Shown: positions 32,925 to 39,971 of the stretch, piece by piece
How positions within the stretch are numbered: position 1 is the stretch's first letter
Layout of the letters: every line of letters starts with the position of its first letter
Assembly (NCBI GenBank): GCA_038212445.1
Contig: JBBQUM010000029.1
Span: forward strand, 1 to 64,000
DNA: 64,000 nt
Direction of reading: 5' to 3'
From: TMP-7 sp038212445
GTDB lineage: Bacteria > Acidobacteriota > Terriglobia > Bryobacterales > Bryobacteraceae
Position numbers and translations under genes: made by a program
Notes under the pieces: model-generated
Told to the model about the DNA's origin: nothing
Databases searched by the model: none
The model's input: the letters and a program-made list of their open reading frames with translations, nothing else

Positions 32925-34678
32925 CTCACTCGTATGAAGATTACAGTCTGATCGTCAGTGATCGGCGTCCCAGCCATGTAGGAATCCATCTCCTTGAACA
33001 ATGCCTCAGCCAGCTCACGAGGCGCCAGCCCACACTGTTTCTTAAGGAAACGTCCAAGGCGCGACGTGCCATATTGTTCATCTGCGGCATTCAACTGATC
33101 GGACAAACCATCGGAAAAGAACATCAGCGAGTCCCCGGCCTCAGCCTGGAACACCTGCTCGTCGTACTCGCGATCTTCGAGCAAGCCGATGGGCACGCCC
33201 TCGATGTGAGGCCGAATGAGTTCTCCGTTACGACACACCAATGGCGGCTCAGCGCCCGCATTGGCCATCAGAAAGCGACGGGTGGCGTTATCCCACATGA
33301 GAATCATCAGCGTGGCGTACTGCGCGTCCACCTTGCGTTCAAGCAGCGTCTCATTGAGATTCTTCAGCAGAGCGGCGGGCGAGTCCTCTGCCGGAGCCAA
33401 GATCCTCAACAGTCCGCTCACCAGCGACCCGTAAAGCGCGGCGGCGGCGCCCTTGCCGCTCACGTCGCCAAACGCCAGCACCGCGTGGCCCTCGCCGTCC
33501 TTCTCAAAGAAGTCGTACACGTCGCCGGTGATCTCTCGTGCCGGACGCCCTTTGATGGCGATTTCCAAACCGCGGATCTTCGGAGCCCGGCGCGGCAGCA
33601 GCACCTGCTGCAGTTTTCTCGCCGCTTTCAGATCCTGCTCCATGCGCTGCTCGCGCTGGTTCAACTCCTCGTACAGGCGCGCGTTCTCCACCGAGTTTGC
33701 GATCTGCGGCGCCAGCAGCGTTAGCGTGCGAACATGATCATCGGTGAAGAAGCCAATACGCTCGCTCTCCAGGTCCATCACGCCCACCACGCGGTCCTGC
33801 ACCATCAGCGGGATCGCGACTTCACTGCGGATTTGTTCGTGCGAGGCGATGTAGCGCTTGTCGGCCAGCGTGTCACTCACCCTTACCGGCTCGCGGGATT
33901 CGGCCGCGGCGCCAGTGATGCCCTTCCCGAGCGGCACGTTGTCCAAATCCACACGCTGATCGTAGCGCTGGCTGAAGCGATGCCTCAGCACCCGGCGCTC
34001 GTAGTCAATCAGCAGGACGCTGAAGGCGTCGAATGGAATCAACGCGCGGATCGTATTTGCGATTTTCGTCAGTAGTTCGTCCAGCGCGAGAATCGAGCTG
34101 AACTCCTGCGAAAGGTGCGCCAGCACTTTCAGCGTGCGATTCTGACGCTCGACGCGGCGATAGAGGCGGGCGTTGTCGATGGACACCGCGACGCGGCTCG
34201 CAATCAGTCTTAGCAGCGCCCGATCGTGCTCGCTGTAAGCCTTGAGCCGGGTGGACTGGACGTCGATCACGCCCACCAGGCGCCCGCGCGCGATCATCGG
34301 CACCGCCAACTCGCTCTGCACAGCGTCGAGAGCAATGATGTAATTCGGATGCTCCCGCACGTCGTCGACAACGATCGGCTGCCGGGTGGACGCGGCCATG
34401 CCGGTTACGCCTTCGCCCAGCGGCACCACCAAACTGCGGACAATCTCTTCGCGGTGACCAATGGAATAGCGGATTCTCAATCCACGCAGCTTTTCGCTGT
34501 ACAGCAGAATGGCAAACAGGTCGCTGGGGACCACTTGGCGGACAATGCCCGTGACGCTGGCGAGCAGGCGGTCGAGGTCGAGCGTCTCGCCGGTGGCGTC
34601 GGCGACACTCAGCAGGAAGTCGAGCAGTTCCGCGCGTTCGCGAAAGCGCACTGCTGACTTTCGAGGTGTGGTCGCCAT
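32921..34678 (-). CDS. Two-GAF, PP2C/SpoIIE-type serine phosphatase
   Basis: A 585-aa cytoplasmic signalling protein with no membrane segment. GAF domains lie at about residues 20-170 (PLGEGVTGMAASTRQPIVV, ELAVPMIARGRLVGVIDVQS) and 185-340 (PLGKGITGAAAESREPVRV, EVAIPLMVQDRVVGVMDLES). A coiled linker (NQREQRMEQDLKAARKLQQVLLP) leads to a SpoIIE/RsbU phosphatase (GDVYDFFEK, LAFGDVSGKGAAAAL, LMFFSDGLSDQLN, ITDDQTVIF) with the Mg2+/Mn2+ aspartates. RsbU-type enzymes dephosphorylate anti-sigma-factor antagonists. It sits between deoC (13 bases upstream) and lysA. Confidence 0.9.
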   Translation of the reverse strand: MATTPRKSAVRFRERAELLDFLLSVADATGETLDLDRLLASVTGIVRQVVPSDLFAILLYSEKLRGLRIRYSIGHREEIVRSLVVPLGEGVTGMAASTRQPIVVDDVREHPNYIIALDAVQSELAVPMIARGRLVGVIDVQSTRLKAYSEHDRALLRLIASRVAVSIDNARLYRRVERQNRTLKVLAHLSQEFSSILALDELLTKIANTIRALIPFDAFSVLLIDYERRVLRHRFSQRYDQRVDLDNVPLGKGITGAAAESREPVRVSDTLADKRYIASHEQIRSEVAIPLMVQDRVVGVMDLESERIGFFTDDHVRTLTLLAPQIANSVENARLYEELNQREQRMEQDLKAARKLQQVLLPRRAPKIRGLEIAIKGRPAREITGDVYDFFEKDGEGHAVLAFGDVSGKGAAAALYGSLVSGLLRILAPAEDSPAALLKNLNETLLERKVDAQYATLMILMWDNATRRFLMANAGAEPPLVCRNGELIRPHIEGVPIGLLEDREYDEQVFQAEAGDSLMFFSDGLSDQLNAADEQYGTSRLGRFLKKQCGLAPRELAEALFKEMDSYMAGTPITDDQTVIFIRVS

Positions 34679-34691
34679 TTATTTCAGCCGG

Positions 34692-35582
34692 TCAGGCCGC
34701 TGTGGCCTCAATGATTTTGACGCTGGCGCTCGCGCCCACTCGCGACGCGCCCGCAGCCGCCATATTCCGGAGATCGTCAAGCGTACGAATGCCGCCCGAA
34801 GCCTTCACGCCCATCTCGGGCCCCACCACCATGCGCATCAGCGCAACGTCGTGTACGGTGGCGCCGTGGGTGGAAAAGCCGGTGGACGTTTTCACAAAGT
34901 CGGCTTTCGCGGCCTTGCAGAGTGTGCACGCCATCATCTTCTGGTTGTCGTCGAGCAGCGCCGTTTCGAGAATCACTTTAACGATGGCGCCCTGCTTGTG
35001 GGCCGCCTCCACCACGCCAGTGATGTCATTTCTGACGGCGTCGTAGTTGCCGCCGCGCAATTCGCCAACATTGATCACCATGTCGATTTCCTGCGCACCC
35101 ACGCGAATCGCAGCGGCGGTCTCGGCCACCTTGATCTCGGTGGCATTGGCGCCTAGGGGAAATCCGATAACGGTGCAGACCTTCACTGGTGAGCCCTTCA
35201 ATTCAGCCGCGACGAGGGGAACCCAATAGGGATTTACGCAGACGCTGGCAAAGCCATACTTCACAGCCTCGCGCGACAGCTTGCGGATATCTTCCGCGGT
35301 GGCTTCAGGCTTCAGGATTGTGTGATCGATGAGCTTGGCGATCGCTGGATCGATTTTCGTCGTGCGCTCGCTCGACGACATGCGGTCGGCGCCGGCCGCG
35401 ATGATTTCCTTCGATTTTGACGCGCAGGTCTGAGGGCATCTTCCTACGCATCCGGGACACACCAGTTCAGGAATGTTGAGCCCCTCGCCGCGGCCGCGAA
35501 TGGGACGTCCGGCAGGAGCCACGCGGGCGAGGATTTCCTCACCAATCTGCGCTACCAGTTTGTCGAGTTCCGACGGCGTCAC
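34692..35582 (-). CDS. deoC: Deoxyribose-phosphate aldolase with Cys-rich N-terminal extension
   Basis: A 296-aa protein. Residues about 78-296 are DeoC, which cleaves 2-deoxyribose-5-phosphate to glyceraldehyde-3-phosphate and acetaldehyde. The Schiff-base Lys231 lies in VKTSTGF, with Asp167 in EIDMVIN and Lys260 in KASGGIRT. Ordinary bacterial DeoC is about 220 to 260 aa. The extra 75 residues comprise an amphipathic helix (TPSELDKLVAQIGEEILARV), a Gly/Arg linker and a C-x2-C-x3-C-x3-C cluster (Cys42, 45, 49, 53). The start is GTG 35582, overlapping the rpiB stop (GTGA). Similar extensions are seen on aldolases of sugar-phosphate microcompartment loci. Confidence 0.92.
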   Translation of the reverse strand: MTPSELDKLVAQIGEEILARVAPAGRPIRGRGEGLNIPELVCPGCVGRCPQTCASKSKEIIAAGADRMSSSERTTKIDPAIAKLIDHTILKPEATAEDIRKLSREAVKYGFASVCVNPYWVPLVAAELKGSPVKVCTVIGFPLGANATEIKVAETAAAIRVGAQEIDMVINVGELRGGNYDAVRNDITGVVEAAHKQGAIVKVILETALLDDNQKMMACTLCKAAKADFVKTSTGFSTHGATVHDVALMRMVVGPEMGVKASGGIRTLDDLRNMAAAGASRVGASASVKIIEATAA

Positions 35583-36196
35583 TTCAGGTATGCCTTCTCC
35601 ACTTCCATGATCTTGGCCACTCGCGCGGCATGCCGGCCGCCGCCAAAAGAGGTGGCCAGCCAGACCCGCAAAACGTCCGCTGCAACATCCGGTGTCAGGA
35701 GCCTTCCGCCGAGCGTAAGAACATTAGAATCATTATGTTCACGGCTATTGCGCGCGGAAGCCTTATCATAGCATAGGGCTGCCCGGATGCCCGAAACCTT
35801 GTTCGCAACCATACAGGATCCAATGCCCGCGCCGTCAACGATCACGCCGCGTCCCGCTGTCCCCGCCCTCACCAACTCCGCCACCGCACGCGCGATGTCC
35901 GGGTAGTCCGCCGGCTTGCCATCATAGACGCCGACATCGCTGACCGTCAAACCAAATTCCACGAATACCGGCTTCAAAAGCTCCTTCATTTCGTAGCCGC
36001 CATGGTCGGAGCCGAGCGCAATGATCTTGTCAGGATCGGTCTGCTGGAGCGTTTCCCCTTGAGCCAGTTCGACAATCTGCACGCCGCGTTCGCGCGCCAG
36101 ATCGCGGGCTGACGGAGTGACGATCGCGCCGGCCTCGACGCGCAACAGGCCGCTCGGAGGGATGTCGCTCTCGGTGATGACGGCTCGCGTGGACAT
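35579..36196 (-). CDS. rpiB: RpiB/LacAB-type sugar-phosphate isomerase with N-terminal extension
   Basis: A 205-aa protein. Residues about 57-205 are an RpiB/LacAB isomerase (IIALGSDHGGYEMKELL, DYPDIARAVAELV, DGAGIGSCMVANKVSGIRAAL, REHNDSNVLTLG). The position that is catalytic Cys in E. coli RpiB (CGTGIG) is Asp here. The first 55 residues (VITESDI, VEAGAIVTPSARDLARERGV) are not part of RpiB and resemble an N-terminal module found in microcompartment-linked proteins. It lies 4 bases downstream of the OPT gene and overlaps deoC by 4 bases. It would interconvert ribose- and ribulose-5-phosphate or a related pair. Confidence 0.88.
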   Translation of the reverse strand: MSTRAVITESDIPPSGLLRVEAGAIVTPSARDLARERGVQIVELAQGETLQQTDPDKIIALGSDHGGYEMKELLKPVFVEFGLTVSDVGVYDGKPADYPDIARAVAELVRAGTAGRGVIVDGAGIGSCMVANKVSGIRAALCYDKASARNSREHNDSNVLTLGGRLLTPDVAADVLRVWLATSFGGGRHAARVAKIMEVEKAYLK

Positions 36197-36200
36197 TCCC

Positions 36201-38228
36201 TTACATCATCGCAGTCGGCGGCGCAGGTTCGTCCGGATGCCCGGCATTGCGAATCGGCAGCATGATCATCACTACGCCAATGATGGCCAGCACGGCGAAT
36301 CCGGCCAGGTAGGAGGGATCCTTGAAGATGACCGGCAGCGGCCACTCAAAGAAGCGGAAGGTGGCCACCACCAGTCCGGTGAGCGCCTCCCCCGCAATCA
36401 GCCCCGACGCTGTCAGGACCCCCACGTTTTCAGAACGCGCCTTCTGTGCAGCGTTGTTGCGGCGGCGTTCGCCGATGGCGTCGGCAATCACGCGGAACAC
36501 GCCACCCATGAAAATGGCGAACGTCGTGTTGAACGGCAGATACATCCCCACCGCCACCAGCATTGGACTCTTCACTTGCAACATGATCATCCCGATGCCC
36601 ATGAATACTCCCACCACCACCAGCGCCCACGGCATGTCGCCGCCGACGATCCCTTGCGCCAGCGTTGCCATCAGGCCTGCTTGCGGCGCTGGCAACGCCT
36701 TGTCGCCAAAGCCTGTCCCGCCGGCCTTGATGTTGCCGACGTGCAGCACGAACAGCGGGAAGTACATCACCAGGCTCGCGCATACTACGGCGATCAATTC
36801 CACTAATTGGATGGTCCGCGGAGTACCGCCGAGAATGTAGCCGACCTTAAAATCCTGCAGCAATTCGCCCGCAACCGCCGAAGAAACGCAAACCACGGCC
36901 GCCACGCCCAGCACCACTGCGACACCGCCGATACCTGAAACGCCGAGCGAAACCATGAGGAGCGCGGCGATGATCAGTGTCGAGAGCGTCAACCCGGAGA
37001 TCGGATTGTTCGACGAGCCGATGAAGCCCACAAGGCTCCCCGAGACCGTCGCGAAGAAGAAGCCGACGATGATCATGACAATCGCCGCCACTACGCCGCC
37101 CAGCACCTGTCCCGATAAATAAATGTAGAGGGCGATCATCGCGATGAACACCACGCCGATCATCATGAAGACCGTCTTGAAACTCATGTAGCGCTCGGTA
37201 CGCGACAGTTCAGCCTGTGCGACGTTGCCCTTCAATTCCTGGAAGCCGCGCGCCAAGCCGGCGGCAAGGCTCTTGCGCATCTTGAACAGCGTGTAGGCCG
37301 CGCCTACCAGCATTCCGCCCACCGCGATGGGTCGCACAATGTAGCGCCACACCGCGGCTGCCTGCGCTGCCCAGCCTTCTTCGCCCGAACCCGGCGGCAG
37401 AAATGCCTGCAACTGCGGTCCGAGGAAGAACATAAGCAGCGGCACCATCAATCCCCAGGCCAGCACGCCGCCCGAAAACTGAATCGCCGCCAATTTGATG
37501 CCGATGATGTAGCCGACGCCGAGATATGCGGGGCTCACGCTGGGCGCGCTCATTGTACTCATCGCGCCCGTCGCAATCACATTCTTACTCCCTAACGGAC
37601 CCAGCCTAACCGCGCTCTTCCCAAGCTGACCTACGCGCACCAGAAAATCTTTGTCGGGAGCGAAGAACTGGAGCACGCCCATGAAATAGACAAGCGCGCC
37701 GAAGCCCATATTCCAGAATAGGAACCGCGCAGCTTGTGCGCCTCGCTGACCGGCCTTATGAATCTCCGCGGCCGCCACCGACTCAGGAAACGGCAGGTCG
37801 CGATCCTCCACCATGGCGCGTCGTACCAGCGACACAAAGAGGACGCCGAGGATACTGCCCACCGTCATCAGCGCCGTGGACTTCCAATATGCGACCGACG
37901 GATCGAACGACGTCCAGGCGCCCGCCATCACGAATGCCGGCAGCGTGAAGATCGCTCCGGCTGCTACTGACTCGCCGATGGAACCGGCAGTTCGGGCAAT
38001 GTTCTCCTCGAGAATCGAGCCTTTCACCAGCCGCAGAACGGCCATGCCGATCACCGCCGCAGGGTATGTGGCGGCGATGGTAATGCCCGCCCGCAGTCCT
38101 AAATAGGCGTTGGCCGCGCCCAGCACAACGCACATCACGAGCCCCAGCATCACGGCCCTGACCGTGAACTCGCGCATCTGCATGTTCTCTGGGACGAAGG
38201 GACGATGTGGTTCCTGGGGTTGACTCAT
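36201..38228 (-). CDS. OPT-family oligopeptide transporter
   Basis: A 675-aa membrane protein with about 14 to 16 hydrophobic segments, the first being VMLGLVMCVVLGAANAYLGLRAGITIAATYPAAVIGMAVL, which is the OPT signature region. FPESVAAAEIHKAG is another family mark, as is GSSNNPISGLTLSTLI. OPT proteins of this prokaryotic branch move oligopeptides or metal chelates by proton symport. It begins the long minus-strand block that continues with rpiB, deoC, the phosphatase and lysA. Spacing of 4 bases to rpiB suggests one transcript. Confidence 0.9.
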   Translation of the reverse strand: MSQPQEPHRPFVPENMQMREFTVRAVMLGLVMCVVLGAANAYLGLRAGITIAATYPAAVIGMAVLRLVKGSILEENIARTAGSIGESVAAGAIFTLPAFVMAGAWTSFDPSVAYWKSTALMTVGSILGVLFVSLVRRAMVEDRDLPFPESVAAAEIHKAGQRGAQAARFLFWNMGFGALVYFMGVLQFFAPDKDFLVRVGQLGKSAVRLGPLGSKNVIATGAMSTMSAPSVSPAYLGVGYIIGIKLAAIQFSGGVLAWGLMVPLLMFFLGPQLQAFLPPGSGEEGWAAQAAAVWRYIVRPIAVGGMLVGAAYTLFKMRKSLAAGLARGFQELKGNVAQAELSRTERYMSFKTVFMMIGVVFIAMIALYIYLSGQVLGGVVAAIVMIIVGFFFATVSGSLVGFIGSSNNPISGLTLSTLIIAALLMVSLGVSGIGGVAVVLGVAAVVCVSSAVAGELLQDFKVGYILGGTPRTIQLVELIAVVCASLVMYFPLFVLHVGNIKAGGTGFGDKALPAPQAGLMATLAQGIVGGDMPWALVVVGVFMGIGMIMLQVKSPMLVAVGMYLPFNTTFAIFMGGVFRVIADAIGERRRNNAAQKARSENVGVLTASGLIAGEALTGLVVATFRFFEWPLPVIFKDPSYLAGFAVLAIIGVVMIMLPIRNAGHPDEPAPPTAMM

Positions 38229-38623
38229 GATCGCGTGAACATTCTAACGCAATGTCCACACGTGGAATCGGACCCTGCACGTCCGGCTTAATTCTGGCGT
38301 CACAATGCGGTGACTGATGCGAGTGCTGACGCTGTGTGTGGTGCCCGAACCATGCACACTGCCGGTGCTGCTGGGCGCCCGGCCCTAGGTGATGGATTGT
38401 GGATTGAGACGGCGTGATGCGCGCGAAAGTCCCACGGGTTCGACGACAGCCTGAAGGTTGGCCGGTGCGGATGCATCGAAGGGCTGGAGCAGTTGCCGGA
38501 GGCAGGCTGGGCAGCAGAAGTAGAACGGGTCTCCCGACCCGTTTGAAACGAGCCGGGAGGCTCGTTCTACTTCCTACGCTGGGCCCGGCCACAGGGCGCG
38601 GGAAAGAGGGGCGCGAGAGGCGC
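38229..38623. other. Intergenic region with a nested palindrome and no supported gene
   Basis: About 395 bases lie between the OPT gene start and the DUF1501 stop. Short open frames here have no recognisable content. The main structure is the palindrome at 38517-38573, annotated separately. The OPT promoter should lie in the first 100 bases, but I cannot name clear -35/-10 boxes. Confidence 0.5.
38517..38573. repeat. Nested palindrome, REP-like element
   Basis: Outer arms GAAGTAGAACG (38517-38527) and CGTTCTACTTC (38563-38573) are perfect inverse complements. Inside them sit two further hairpins, ACGGGT-ctcccg-ACCCGT and ACGAGCC-ggga-GGCTCGT. The result is a cloverleaf-like cruciform of 57 bases in non-coding DNA. 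It looks like a dispersed palindromic (REP-type) repeat; no transposase is beside it. Confidence 0.6.
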
Positions 38624-39955
38624 CTACCCCATGAAGCCTAGATCGGACACCGGGAATTGAGCGAGGTTGGGGAAGACGGTAGCTAGACCGGCCGGGTCCA
38701 CGCCGAACCACTTCGCGAGCGTCGCGCCGTATTGATCGGTGGATGTCGACGGGATCCAGGCGCCGCGCGCCGCGGAATCGTCCGGACCGCCGAGAGCCAT
38801 CAGCGGGAACTTGCCGTATAGATCGCCGCCCTTCACTGCGCCACCAAGGACTAAGTGATGATTGCCCCAGCCGTGGTCACTGCCGGTCCCGCTGGGTTGC
38901 AGTGTCCGCCCGAATTCCGATTCGGTGAACGTCGTTACCTTGTCGGCGATCCCAAGTTCGGCCGTCGCGTTGTAGAACGACAACATGCCGTCGGCGATTT
39001 GCTTCAGCAGGTCCCACTGTCCCCAGCTCTGCGCCGAGTGCGTGTCAAAACCGCCGAGCGAGCAAAAGAAGACCTGCCGGCTTAGGCCGATTTGCGGCCG
39101 CAATTGGAGGATCTGGGCCACTTGCTGTAACTGCTGCCCGATGGACGTGCCTGGAAATTTCGTCGACATCGGTGTCGCGCTGCCCAGGCTCTTGAGCATG
39201 GCACTGAGCGCGATTGCGTCCTGACGCACCTTGTTCGCGCCTTGAATCAGCGTGAGTCCGCTGTCGAAGGTGAGCACTTCCTGCAGCCCTTGCTGGCGCG
39301 CCTGTGCCGACGATGCCGGCCACGAGTTGAAGCCGTAGAGCTGCATGTCGAAGCCCGGGATCAAGCTCGCCGACTGCACGATGTTTCCCTTCGAGAACAA
39401 CTGCGGTCCCGTCATCGACACAGATGGGGGAAAGCTCTTGCCGGCATTCATCGGCGCCACCGCGTCGGCTACGCGACCCGCCCACCCCGTTGACGCCGAG
39501 CTGGACGGAATTCCAGCTTGCATCTGCACGGTCTGATCGGAGTGCGAAAAGAGGTTTGTCGGCAGCGGTACGGCGCTCGATAGATATTGCGGACGCGACG
39601 TCGGCTGCACCAGCATCCCGACGTTGGCCACAACCGCTAGTTTCTTCTGCGCCCAGAACGGATGGATCAGCGCGAGTCCGTCGGTGAGGCCGTAAGGCGT
39701 GCCCGCGGCCGTGGACACAGGCAACAGCTTCACATTGGTATCGGGCAACGCCAGCGAGCCGCGAATCGACTTGTACGTGTTGTACTCGCTCTGCGTCTGC
39801 GGCACGATGACGCTGTTGCCGTCGTTGCCGCCGAACATGAAAATGCAGACCAGCGCTTTGTAGTCGGTTGCCTGCTGCGCCAATGCGCTGACGCCTCCAA
39901 ACCGCGCAACTCCGGCCAGCGCGGCCAGTCTGAGAAAGTCTCGTCGTGAGTTCAT
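38624..39955 (-). CDS. DUF1501 protein, Tat-exported
   Basis: A 443-aa protein with a twin-arginine signal (NSRRDFLRLAALAGVARFGG). DUF1501 marks are ALVCIFMFGGNDGNSVIVPQ, the Gln-rich LRPQIGLSRQVFFCSLGGFDTHS, and TESEFGRTLQPSGTGSDHGW with the conserved Asp-His. It belongs to a different branch from the DUF1501 protein at 27231, the one that pairs with DUF1800, as here. The ATG at 39955 is chosen for the Tat signal; the frame extends to 40009 inside the upstream gene. Activity is not established. Confidence 0.88.
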   Translation of the reverse strand: MNSRRDFLRLAALAGVARFGGVSALAQQATDYKALVCIFMFGGNDGNSVIVPQTQSEYNTYKSIRGSLALPDTNVKLLPVSTAAGTPYGLTDGLALIHPFWAQKKLAVVANVGMLVQPTSRPQYLSSAVPLPTNLFSHSDQTVQMQAGIPSSSASTGWAGRVADAVAPMNAGKSFPPSVSMTGPQLFSKGNIVQSASLIPGFDMQLYGFNSWPASSAQARQQGLQEVLTFDSGLTLIQGANKVRQDAIALSAMLKSLGSATPMSTKFPGTSIGQQLQQVAQILQLRPQIGLSRQVFFCSLGGFDTHSAQSWGQWDLLKQIADGMLSFYNATAELGIADKVTTFTESEFGRTLQPSGTGSDHGWGNHHLVLGGAVKGGDLYGKFPLMALGGPDDSAARGAWIPSTSTDQYGATLAKWFGVDPAGLATVFPNLAQFPVSDLGFMG

Positions 39956-39971
39956 CTGCTTCTCCAGTGGC

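Noticed and set aside
34692..38228. Complete bacterial microcompartment locus
   Set aside because: Only DeoC and RpiB are present; no shell protein frame (BMC-H, BMC-T, EutN) was found anywhere in the window.
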